Assembly: GCA_050246595.1 (NCBI GenBank)
Contig: JBFWVT010000001.1
Span: forward strand, 62,001-126,000
DNA from: DATARH01 sp050246595
GTDB lineage: Bacteria > Pseudomonadota > Alphaproteobacteria > ATCC43930 > CGMCC-115725
Length of the DNA: 64,000 nucleotides
Direction: 5' to 3'
Under the pieces are notes generated by a model. The model worked only from the letters and a program-made list of their open reading frames with translations, was not told the origin of the DNA and made no database searches. Positions 17,213-25,187 of the stretch are shown here, in pieces; position 1 is the first letter of the stretch; each line of letters opens with the position of its first letter. The translations under genes and the position numbers were made by a program.

Positions 17213-17272
17213 CGATAATTCCGATCCCGCATTATCGCAGTCCCACGGGACTGCGGGATCGGGATAATGTCG
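17213..17272 (+). promoter_or_regulatory. Nested palindrome between divergent genes
   Basis: CCGATCCCGC (17221-17230) pairs with GCGGGATCGG (17253-17262); inside, CAGTCCC and GGGACTG form a second hairpin with a 2-nt loop. Outer GCGATAAT/ATAATGTCGC bases extend the symmetry. It lies in the shared upstream region of the exported-protein and SGNH hydrolase genes, so it may be a common operator; a repeat element is the alternative. Confidence 0.45.
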
Positions 17273-17346
17273 CCGAGGGTACGCAGCCGTCGCGGCCGGG
17301 TCGAGCGCGGCGGCACGATGCTTTGAGCAGGCGGGAGGACGCGGCA

Positions 17347-18489
17347 ATGCCAGACGGAAAATGGGTCGGAACCTGGGCGGCGGCGCCGGCGCCGGCCGAG
17401 AACGCGGCGGGTTTCAACAATCATACGCTGCGCCTGAACCCGCGCATCAGTCTCGGCGGCGACCGGCTGCGGGTGCGCATATCGAACGCCTACGGCACAA
17501 GGCCCCTGACGATCGGCGCCGCCCGGATCGCGTTGCGCGACAAGGGACCTTCCATAATCGCCGGCTCCGATCGCAAGCTGAGTTTTGGCGGCGAGGACGG
17601 CGCGGTGATCGCGGCCGGCGCGGTGCTGTTCAGCGATCCGGTCGAGCTGAGCGTGCCGGCGCTCGCCGATCTCGCGGTCAGCATCCACCTGCCCGGCGAG
17701 GTGCCGCCGAGTTTCACGATTACCGGCCGCTACGCGCGGCAGACCAATTATATCTCGCCGGCCGGCAATTTCGCCGCAGAGACGGTGATGCCGGTCGGCA
17801 ATCTGACCGACCAGTGGTTTTTTCTGTGCGGTGTCGATGTGCTGGCCGCGCCCGAGGCGGGCGGCGTTGTCGCGCTCGGCGACTCGCTGACCGACGGCAA
17901 TATCTCGACCATCGACGCGTTCTGCCGCTGGCCGGATCAGCTCGCCCGCCGTCTCGCAGCGACAGGCGGCCGCCCGATCGGGGTCATGAACAACGGTCTC
18001 GGCGGCAACCGCATCCTGCACGACATGCGCGGCGACAGCGGTCTCAGACGGTTCGACCGCGACGTGCTGGCGCAGCCCGGCGTGACGCATGTCATCGTCA
18101 TGCTCGGCACCAACGATCTGCGCAACCGCTGGGCCAAACCCGAAGAGGAAGTGACGGCCGAGCAGATGATCGCCGGTCTGCAACAAATGTCGGTGCGCGC
18201 CCGCGGCGCCGGGATCGGGATCATCGGCGCGACCCTGACCCCGTTCGGTAACGAGACGTTTATGGCCAATGCCTGGAACCCGACCCGCGAAAGGCACCGG
18301 GTCGCGGTCAATACCTGGATCCGCCACGGCGGCGCGTTTGACGCGGTCGCCGATTTCGACGCCGCGCTGCGCGACCCCGAGATCCCGACGCAGATGCGCG
18401 CCTCGGACGATTGCGGCGACGGGTTGCACCCGAGCGACAGCGGCTACTGCAAGATGGGCGATGCGATCGACCTGGCGTGGTTTGATTGA
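17347..18489 (+). CDS. SGNH/GDSL family hydrolase
   Basis: A 380-aa lipase/esterase-like protein. The four blocks are present: GDSLTDG (about residue 178, nucleophile Ser), GLGGNR (about 217), GTND (about 253) and DGLHPSD (about 357, Asp and His). About 170 residues of beta-rich sequence precede block I and begin KWVGTWAAAPAP, a known architecture in which the catalytic domain follows an accessory beta domain. The start has GGAGGACG upstream. No signal peptide is seen. The substrate (ester, acetyl-sugar or lysophospholipid) cannot be told. Confidence 0.9.
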   Translation: MPDGKWVGTWAAAPAPAENAAGFNNHTLRLNPRISLGGDRLRVRISNAYGTRPLTIGAARIALRDKGPSIIAGSDRKLSFGGEDGAVIAAGAVLFSDPVELSVPALADLAVSIHLPGEVPPSFTITGRYARQTNYISPAGNFAAETVMPVGNLTDQWFFLCGVDVLAAPEAGGVVALGDSLTDGNISTIDAFCRWPDQLARRLAATGGRPIGVMNNGLGGNRILHDMRGDSGLRRFDRDVLAQPGVTHVIVMLGTNDLRNRWAKPEEEVTAEQMIAGLQQMSVRARGAGIGIIGATLTPFGNETFMANAWNPTRERHRVAVNTWIRHGGAFDAVADFDAALRDPEIPTQMRASDDCGDGLHPSDSGYCKMGDAIDLAWFD

Positions 18490-18616
18490 GGGGGCAAGCA
18501 GGCTGAAGGCTCCCGCGCCGATCGTTTGACCGGCAGAGCACGGCGCTCTGTCGGCGGTCGCGCGTCGATGCCGCATATCGCCGGCACCTCTGGGGGGCGC
18601 GACCGAAATACCCCAT

Positions 18617-20023
18617 ATGGCAGGTTGCGATCGTTCCCGGGGTTTTGGATTGACCAGCGAAGATACCTTTACCGGCCGTGCCCGGCGTTACGCGCGGGTC
18701 GGCACAGCGATGAGCGGACTGGCGGCGCGGCTGGCCGGCGAGCGCTATCTCGGCATGCCGATCGACCGCGAGCGGCACGCGGCCGATCTCAAGGCGGCGC
18801 TGGGCGGCATCAAGGGGCCGCTGATGAAGGTTGCGCAATTGCTCGCGACGATCCCCGAGGCGCTGCCCGACGAATATGTCCGCGAGCTGGTGACGTTGCA
18901 GGCGAACGCGCCGGCGATGGGCTGGCCGTTTGTGCGCCGCCGCATGGCGGGCGAACTCGGACCGGATTGGCAAAGCCGGTTCGGGAGCTTTGAGCGCGAG
19001 GCGGCAAGGGCTGCGTCCCTTGGTCAGGTGCACCAGGCCGTTGCGCTCGACGGCACAAAGCTCGCCTGCAAATTGCAATACCCGGAGATGGGGTCGGCGG
19101 TGGAGGCCGATCTGCGCCAGCTCAGGCTGGCGATGGGGATTTACGAGCGTTATGACAAAACGGTCAGCACCGCCGAAATCCACGCCGAGATCGCCGACCG
19201 GCTGCGCGAGGAACTCGATTACGAGCGCGAGGCCGCGCATATGCGGCTCTACGGCGAGATCCTCCGGGACGAACCGGGGGTCGCGGTGCCGCGCCCGATC
19301 GCGGAACTGTCGACGCGGCGCCTGCTGACGATGACCTGGCTCGACGGACGCCCGATCCTCGACTTTGCCGAAACCGCCCCGACTTCGCTGCGCAACGAGA
19401 TCGCGCGACGCCTGTTCCGGACCTGGTACGTGCCGTTTTACCGCTACGGCGTGATCCACGGCGACCCGCATCTCGGCAATTACACGGTGGCGCCGGATAA
19501 TACCGTGAACCTGCTGGATTTCGGCTGCATCCGGATATTCCCGGCGCCTTTTGTCAAAGGCGTGATCGATCTTTACCATGCGCTGCAACGCGACGACCGC
19601 GAGCTGGCGGTCGAGGCATATCGCGGCTGGGGGTTTGGCGAGCTGTCGCACGAGATCATCGAAGTGCTGAACCGCTGGGCGCGCTTTGTCTACGGCCCGC
19701 TGCTCGATGACCGCGACCGGATGATCCAGGAGCGCGTCAAACCCGGCCCCTCCGACGGGCGCACCGACGGGCAACGCCTCGTCGATGACGTGCATCGCGA
19801 CCTGCGCCGATTGGGCGGCATCGCGCCGCCGCGCGCCTTTGTGTTCATGGATCGGGCGGCGGTCGGGTTGGGGTCGGTGTTTCTGCATTTGCAGGCCCGG
19901 CTCAACTGGCACCGCCTGTTTCACGAGCTGATCGACGATTTCGACGCAGAGGTTCTCGCGCGACGGCAGCTTGAGGCGCTGATCCGCGCCGGAGTGCCGT
20001 TGCCGGCGGACCCGGTCGGATAA
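18617..20023 (+). CDS. ABC1/UbiB-type atypical kinase
   Basis: A 468-aa ABC1 (AarF/UbiB/COQ8-like) protein. It has the family-specific KxxQ-type motif (KGPLMKVAQLLATIPEALP), an Ala-rich loop (EAARAASLGQVHQA) in place of the usual Gly-rich loop, VIHGDPHLGNY as the catalytic loop and LLDFGCIR as the DFG equivalent. Relatives act as ATPases or kinases supporting ubiquinone biosynthesis or lipid homeostasis, but this protein lacks an obvious C-terminal membrane anchor. The start may be the TTG at 18650, which begins the conserved LTSEDTFTGRARRYARVG and has GGGG upstream; the ATG at 18617 has no ribosome site. Confidence 0.9.
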   Translation: MAGCDRSRGFGLTSEDTFTGRARRYARVGTAMSGLAARLAGERYLGMPIDRERHAADLKAALGGIKGPLMKVAQLLATIPEALPDEYVRELVTLQANAPAMGWPFVRRRMAGELGPDWQSRFGSFEREAARAASLGQVHQAVALDGTKLACKLQYPEMGSAVEADLRQLRLAMGIYERYDKTVSTAEIHAEIADRLREELDYEREAAHMRLYGEILRDEPGVAVPRPIAELSTRRLLTMTWLDGRPILDFAETAPTSLRNEIARRLFRTWYVPFYRYGVIHGDPHLGNYTVAPDNTVNLLDFGCIRIFPAPFVKGVIDLYHALQRDDRELAVEAYRGWGFGELSHEIIEVLNRWARFVYGPLLDDRDRMIQERVKPGPSDGRTDGQRLVDDVHRDLRRLGGIAPPRAFVFMDRAAVGLGSVFLHLQARLNWHRLFHELIDDFDAEVLARRQLEALIRAGVPLPADPVG

Positions 20024-20136
20024 CGGTCGGCACCGCCCTTCTCGTGCCGAAGCGCAGTTTCGACTTCAAGGGATACCGCTGTAGTCCAGTGTCGGGATAC
20101 ACTACCGCATCCAGCCCGGAATAACGGTGCGGCACA

Positions 20137-21222
20137 ATGATCCCCTTATACGATGCGCGCCTGCTGGCGCAGCTATTCGCCGCGACGCTGCCGACCGACA
20201 AGACGGTCGTCGAGGTCGATCGATTCAGCTTTGGGCTCGGTGACGAAATTTCGCGACTCTGGCGGGATAATCGGCGCGTGTGCCGGTTATTGCCGGAACC
20301 CTATGTCGCAAGTATTGAATTTCTGGGATTGGTTCTGGAGCCCGGTGCTGAATATCGCGCCGATGTCGTTATCGGTCCGCATGACAGCGATATTGTCACG
20401 CAACCTTCACCGTTGCAGCTATGGCGGGGCCGCCCGGTCACGATCCGAAAGCAGCGATCGCTCGACACGTTGTTTGCCGGGGATGACCGATGCGCGTTAC
20501 TCGTCTTGGGGGAAGATACCGCCCCGGACGTGCTAGCCGGGGCATCGCGGCTTGTCGCGGCGCATCAACCTGTCGTAGCCATCCGCGCCTCGACGGTGTC
20601 CGGTCTGGCCTCGACGATGGAGGTGCTGCGCCAATCGGCTGATTACGAGTGGCTGACGGAATTGGAGTTTGGCCCCGTTTATAGAGCTTTTCCGCGAGCG
20701 AGGTATGGGGTTGCCGCCCCGAATTCCGCCGTTTCCCGCCTGCAGGCACCATACGATCCGGCGTTGAACGGGGATATAGACCTGATGCTGGCTCTCGATC
20801 GCATGCGCGCCCCCACGATCGACGAAACCGCCAGACTCGTCATTCCCGCGACAGAGCATATCGCCAGCGAAGGCTTATATCAGCCCGAGACCCATGCGGG
20901 TCTTTCGTGGCGTTGGGGCGGGATGATCGATCATATCAGCGTCTTGTTTGAACCGCGGGGATTTGGCGATTGTGAAGCGCATCTCTATTTTGTGCATATC
21001 CTTCCGGGGGCGGTCGATGCCATCACGCACCTCTCCGTCAACGGCCGACCGGCCGCATTCACAACGGTAAGAGAAGAAGTTACGAAAATCGTATTCCGCG
21101 CTTTTAGCGAAACGCCGCTTCTGGTGCGAATTGCCTGTCCTGCCGGAACCTATGTCAGCGGAGATCCACGCAGGCTGAACCTGGCTCTCGGTCAGCTCGA
21201 ATTGCGCTACGAGCGCGTGTAA
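20137..21222 (+). CDS. Unrecognised 361-aa protein
   Basis: I do not recognise a family. The protein starts MIPLYDARLLAQLF, is soluble-looking with alternating acidic and aromatic segments, and has no signal peptide or membrane span. The C-terminal third (ETHAGLSWRWGGMIDHISVLFEPRGFGD ... LAVNGRP-type turns ... LRYERV) is beta-rich and resembles jelly-roll modules attached to polysaccharide glycosyltransferases. Codon use is visibly less GC-rich than in its neighbours. It is isolated: 113 bases of non-coding DNA before it and a large hairpin element immediately after it. Horizontal acquisition is plausible; a role in surface polysaccharide is only a guess. Confidence 0.75.
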   Translation: MIPLYDARLLAQLFAATLPTDKTVVEVDRFSFGLGDEISRLWRDNRRVCRLLPEPYVASIEFLGLVLEPGAEYRADVVIGPHDSDIVTQPSPLQLWRGRPVTIRKQRSLDTLFAGDDRCALLVLGEDTAPDVLAGASRLVAAHQPVVAIRASTVSGLASTMEVLRQSADYEWLTELEFGPVYRAFPRARYGVAAPNSAVSRLQAPYDPALNGDIDLMLALDRMRAPTIDETARLVIPATEHIASEGLYQPETHAGLSWRWGGMIDHISVLFEPRGFGDCEAHLYFVHILPGAVDAITHLSVNGRPAAFTTVREEVTKIVFRAFSETPLLVRIACPAGTYVSGDPRRLNLALGQLELRYERV

Positions 21223-21342
21223 TACCAGCGGCCCGATCCTCCGACCGATGCTCCCACTCCCCCCTTCCCGGACTTGATCCGGGGAGGGGGGAGTGGGAGT
21301 GCGGCCGCAGGATCGGGACCGGTTTCGGGCGGTTGGTATAAC
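21220..21342 (+). repeat. Inverted-repeat element B with 14-bp perfect stem
   Basis: Ends AATACCAGCGGCCC and GGGCGGTTGGTATA are imperfect inverted repeats. The centre (21251-21299) folds into a hairpin whose outer arms CTCCCACTCCCCCC and GGGGGGAGTGGGAG match perfectly, with CCCGGACTTGATCCGGG at the tip. The stop codon of the preceding gene lies in the left end. The rest of the 316-base gap (to 21538) shows no gene. Confidence 0.6.
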
Positions 21343-21538
21343 GGGAACCGGGCCGGCCCGATCGTTCCGCGGTCGCGTTTTTGATCCTTACCGGACGGCG
21401 CCGCTTTGATGTTGCCCGCCAAATCCGGAGACCGCTGCACGCGCTGCCGTCCGAACCATTGGCGGTCAAACGAGTGTTGCGCGCTGTCGAGGCGGTTGAA
21501 GTCTCAATTCTCCGCGATCTCAGGGCGTTGCACTGGCA

Positions 21539-22831
21539 ATGCTGGTTCTCGTCCTCGGTGCGACCGGTCTGATCGGCTCGGCGGTGATTGCCCGGCTTCT
21601 CGATGCCAGGCATGAGGTTCGCGCGCTCGCCCGGCATACCGCGCGGGCGCGCCGCAGTCAGCCGGAAGCAGCCTGGGTCGCATTCGATGTCGCCGGCGCG
21701 ACCCGGCCCGAGGACTGGCTGGCCTGCCTCGCCGGGGTCGATGCGGTCGTCAATTGCACCGGCGTATTGCAGGATTCGCCGGCCGATTCGACGCGTGGGG
21801 TACATGCCGACGGTGTCGGCGCGCTGTTTGCGGCATGCGAACGGGTCGGCATCAGGCGGGTCGTGCACCTGTCGGCGATCGGCGTCAACCGCGAGACGCC
21901 GACGGCGTTTTCCCGCACCAAGCGGGAGGGCGAGGAGGCGCTGATGCGCCGCGATCTCGATTGGGTGATCCTGCGCCCCTCGGTCGTGCTCGGACCGGCG
22001 GCTTATGGCGGCAGCGCTCTGTTCCGCGGTCTTGCCGCGCTCCCGGTCCTGCCGGTGATGCCCGATACGGGACCGCTCCAGGTCGTGCAGCTCGACGATG
22101 TCGTCGCGACCGTTCTTTTCTTTCTCGCGCCCGCCGCCCCGGCGCGGATTGCGCTCGACCTCGCCGGCCCCGAGCGTCTCTCCTTTGCCGAGATCGTTCG
22201 CCGCTATCGGGCCTGGCTCGGATGGCGCGAACCGCGCATCGTCACGCTGCCGCGCTGGCTTGGAGCGGCGCTGTACCGGCTCGGCGATTTTGCGGGCCGG
22301 CTCGGCTGGTATCCGCCGCTGCGCAGCACGGCGCGGCGCGAAATCAGGCGCGGCGCGATCGGCGACCCGCGGCGCTGGACCGAAGTGACCGGGATCGCGC
22401 CGCAATCGCTGTCGGCGGCGCTGGCCCGGCGCCCGGCTTCGGTGCAGGAACGCTGGTTCGCCGGGATGTACGCGCTAAAGCCGGTCGTGTTTGTCGTCTT
22501 CTCGTCGTTCTGGATCGTCACCGGTCTGTTGTCGCTGGGTCCCGGGTACGAGATCGGCGCCGATCTGATGCGCCAGGGCAGGGCCGGCATGCTGAGCGGG
22601 CCGGCCGTGATCGCCGGCGGGATCCTCGACCTTGCTATCGGCGTTGCGATCGCTTGGCGGCGCACGACGCGCCTTGGTCTTTGGGCCGCGATCGCGCTGT
22701 CGCTGTTCTACGTCATGGCCGGCACGCTGATGACGCCCTGGTTGTGGGCCGAGCCGCTCGGCCCGTTTGTGAAGATCTTCCCGATCCTGGTTCTGAACCT
22801 GGTGGCGCTGGCGATCCTGGAGGATCGGTGA
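21539..22831 (+). CDS. NAD(P)-binding SDR protein with C-terminal DoxX-like domain
   Basis: A 430-aa fusion. Residues 1 to about 290 are an atypical extended SDR/NmrA-like domain: GATGLIGSAV is the Rossmann glycine motif, then VDAVVNCTGVLQDS, VHLSAIGVN and WVILRPSVVLGP. From about residue 305 four hydrophobic helices form a DoxX-like membrane module (VFVVFSSFWIVTGLLSLGPGYEIGADL). Such fusions are common in Alphaproteobacteria and are found with DUF2269 genes, as here: the next gene overlaps by four bases (GTGA). Function is unproven; membrane redox chemistry is the usual suggestion. Confidence 0.88.
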   Translation: MLVLVLGATGLIGSAVIARLLDARHEVRALARHTARARRSQPEAAWVAFDVAGATRPEDWLACLAGVDAVVNCTGVLQDSPADSTRGVHADGVGALFAACERVGIRRVVHLSAIGVNRETPTAFSRTKREGEEALMRRDLDWVILRPSVVLGPAAYGGSALFRGLAALPVLPVMPDTGPLQVVQLDDVVATVLFFLAPAAPARIALDLAGPERLSFAEIVRRYRAWLGWREPRIVTLPRWLGAALYRLGDFAGRLGWYPPLRSTARREIRRGAIGDPRRWTEVTGIAPQSLSAALARRPASVQERWFAGMYALKPVVFVVFSSFWIVTGLLSLGPGYEIGADLMRQGRAGMLSGPAVIAGGILDLAIGVAIAWRRTTRLGLWAAIALSLFYVMAGTLMTPWLWAEPLGPFVKIFPILVLNLVALAILEDR

Positions 22832-23313
22832 CCCTGTATTTCGCGCTCAAGTTTCTGCATGTGATCGGGGCCGCGGCGCTGCTCGGCACCGGGGCCGGGA
22901 TCGCGTTTTTCATGCTGCTGGCGCATCGCAGCGGCGACGCGCATGTGATCGCCGGCGTCGCCCGCATCGTCGTCATCGCCGATTTTCTGTTCACCGCGAC
23001 GGCGGTCGTCCTGCAACCGCTCACCGGGGTCGCGCTCGCCCACATTTCCGGTTATCCCCTCGGCGAGGGCTGGATCGTGCTGTCGATCCTTCTCTATCTC
23101 GTCACCGGCGCGTTCTGGCTGCCGGTCGTGTTCTTTCAGATGCGGATGCGCGACCTCGCCGTCGCCGCGGTCCGCGCCGCCGAACCGCTGCCGCGCCTTT
23201 ATCACCGTCTGTTCCGGACATGGTTTGCGTTCGGCTTCCCGGCTTTCGCGGCGGTGCTGGCGATCTTCTGGCTGATGATCGCGCGCCCGGCGATACCGCT
23301 GCTGACGCTCTGA
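22828..23313 (+). CDS. DUF2269 family membrane protein
   Basis: A 161-aa four-helix membrane protein starting with GTG inside the stop of the SDR-DoxX gene (GTGA overlap), with a GGAGG site upstream. MTLYFALKFLHVIGAAALLGTGAGIAFFM with an early helix His, and VLQPLTGVALAH, are typical of DUF2269. No biochemical role is known. Translational coupling suggests it works with the SDR-DoxX protein. The gene ends 27 bases before the convergent glycosyltransferase. Confidence 0.88.
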   Translation: MTLYFALKFLHVIGAAALLGTGAGIAFFMLLAHRSGDAHVIAGVARIVVIADFLFTATAVVLQPLTGVALAHISGYPLGEGWIVLSILLYLVTGAFWLPVVFFQMRMRDLAVAAVRAAEPLPRLYHRLFRTWFAFGFPAFAAVLAIFWLMIARPAIPLLTL

Positions 23314-23340
23314 CGAGCGGCGGCGGTGGCGCGGCTCGGC

Positions 23341-24801
23341 TCAGCGAACGAAGCGGGCGAGAAACCGCTCAAGCTTGCGGTACTGGTCGTCGCGGGACAT
23401 ACCCTCGCGCGCCGTTTCCGGGATGGGCGGTATGCCCGCCGGACGCTGCCCGATCCAGCGGCGAAGCTGCTCCGCGATGAGCGGCGGATCATTGGCGACC
23501 ACCCCGGCGCCGCGCTCGCGGATCATCTGCGCCAGGTTGCCGTGCTCGTAGCCGAGCAGCAGGATCGGGCGCCTCGCTCCAAGATACTCAAAGAACTTGG
23601 CCGGGATATTGCCCGCGTCCTTGACATGGTTCCATTGCAGCAGCAGCAGGATATCCGCCGATTGCTGCAATGACAGCGATTCCTGATACGACACCCTGCC
23701 GTGCAGAAAAACGCGGTCGTGAACCCCTGCGGCGGATGCGGCCGCCCTCACCCCCTCCGCAGCCAGATCGCCCGGGCCATAGAAATGAACCGCGACGTGC
23801 CGGCGCTCGGCCGGCGTCAGCAGACCGATCGCCTGAAACAGCGGGGTGGGATCGCGGTAGCCGAGATAGATGCCGCCGGTATAAAGGATCGAAACGACAT
23901 CGCCCGGTTCCGGGCCGGACGCAACCGACGGAAAATCCTCGGAAACAAACCCGTTCAGAATGCAGCCCACCGGTTGCTCATACCGGTGACGAAGCATATC
24001 CGCCCAGATCGGCGTGACGGTTATCAACCCGACCGCACTCCGGAGAACGTAACGCTCCACCGGCCGGTCGATCCAATAGCGCCAAGTTGGATAATCGTGA
24101 TAGAAATTGTCGGACCACAGGTCGCGCAAATCGGCAATCCACGGCGCACCGCAGGCTCTGGCGATGCGCTGTGCGGCAATCAGCGCGGAATTCGGCGGTG
24201 CGCTGGCGAGGATGATATCCGGGCGCCAGGCTTTCACGAGCCGATAGCCGGCTGCCGTGACGCGGCGCCGCCACGGACCATACGCATCGGGAAACCGCAT
24301 CAAGGCATAATAGTGGTTTCGCCAGGACCTCGCGGCATCCGACAGCGGCGGCCCGGCGGGGACGGCCTGGGCAGGCGCCGGTGCCGGTGCCGTGCGAGCG
24401 AACCGTCGAACGAGTTTGAGAAAGGGCCTGACAAATGGATTGAGCAAGGTGCCGCCCTGCGGCGCTCGAACGTAGGTGACGCGCTCGGCCGGGAGCGTCA
24501 GCGAGAGCGACTGGTCCCCCGAACCTTGCGCCGCCAATACCCGGATATCGTGCCCGGCTTCGTACAAGCTCTTTGCGAAATGCCCGACCCGGATCGCACC
24601 GATGACATTGGTCGGAGGAAACCAGTAAGAGATCAGCAATACTTTGAGGCGCCGGTCCAGGAAAATTTCTTCTCCCGCCGCAGCAAAGGTTTCAGATCCG
24701 TTCACGTCATCTCGCAAGGCGGAATTCCATGTCGTCGTCCGGCTTGGCCCGTCCACCCGATTCCGGATCGCATCGGATATCAGCGTCATTCTGTTGCGCA
24801 A
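23341..24801 (-). CDS. GT4-type glycosyltransferase, copy 1 of a tandem duplication
   Basis: A 486-aa family 4 (GT-B fold) glycosyltransferase. The N-terminal domain has VLLISYWFPPTNVIGAIRVGHFAKSLYEAGHDIRVLAA and the first Rossmann segment IILASAPPNSALIAAQRIAR; the C-terminal sugar-nucleotide domain has VSILYTGGIYLGYRDPTPLF and DILLLLQWNHVKDAGNIPAKFFEYLGARRPIL, where an Asp/Glu motif replaces the usual EX7E. The true start may be nearer RRLKVLLISYW. It is a close paralogue of 25188-26606, with the same order of motifs and near-identical ends (AREGMSRDDQYRK). Probably builds part of the exopolysaccharide made by the neighbouring locus. Confidence 0.88.
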   Translation of the reverse strand: MRNRMTLISDAIRNRVDGPSRTTTWNSALRDDVNGSETFAAAGEEIFLDRRLKVLLISYWFPPTNVIGAIRVGHFAKSLYEAGHDIRVLAAQGSGDQSLSLTLPAERVTYVRAPQGGTLLNPFVRPFLKLVRRFARTAPAPAPAQAVPAGPPLSDAARSWRNHYYALMRFPDAYGPWRRRVTAAGYRLVKAWRPDIILASAPPNSALIAAQRIARACGAPWIADLRDLWSDNFYHDYPTWRYWIDRPVERYVLRSAVGLITVTPIWADMLRHRYEQPVGCILNGFVSEDFPSVASGPEPGDVVSILYTGGIYLGYRDPTPLFQAIGLLTPAERRHVAVHFYGPGDLAAEGVRAAASAAGVHDRVFLHGRVSYQESLSLQQSADILLLLQWNHVKDAGNIPAKFFEYLGARRPILLLGYEHGNLAQMIRERGAGVVANDPPLIAEQLRRWIGQRPAGIPPIPETAREGMSRDDQYRKLERFLARFVR

Positions 24802-25187
24802 AGCGGCTGCTCTTCGATCGCAAAAACAGGAACGTCACACACGGCTTCAAACCATTTCGCGACTGCGATCGGATCAATGTTGGCGTCACGCCGGTGAATA
24901 CAACAGATTGTTGTCGCCGTTGTGTTTCCTATGAGCCGGGCGGCTTGGAAGGAGTTCGGAACATCGGCCGCACAGCCGCAGGCTTCGCCGGCCGCTTCGG
25001 CAAGCGGCGCGCATGCCGATCGTGTCGCGGCGGTGCCGGCGGTCCCGTGGCTGACGATGACCCGACCGACAATATCGCCGCCGACCTTCCGAGGAGCGGC
25101 GCGGCCATCCGACCCGGCATCCGGATCGTGCGTGCCCGCCTGCCAAAACGCCGCGCTGCCCGCGGAACTGCAATCACGCGGTCTGCC
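24802..25187 (-). other. Intergenic spacer between duplicated glycosyltransferases; partly duplicated itself
   Basis: No gene is supported. The part next to copy 1 (about 24845-24935) matches the sequence upstream of copy 2 (about 26690-26785): both contain GCGATCGGATC, CCGGTGAATACA and TTGTTGTCGCCGTTG. The duplication therefore included 5' DNA, probably the promoter and leader. The remaining part to 25187 shows nothing recognisable. Confidence 0.6.

Noticed and set aside
18308..19924. Minus-strand 538-aa open frame
   Set aside because: It is antisense to the SGNH hydrolase end and the ABC1 kinase, with no motifs.
24802..25187. Possible gene between the duplicated glycosyltransferases
   Set aside because: Frames there have no start with a ribosome site and no domain; part of the sequence is duplicated leader DNA.
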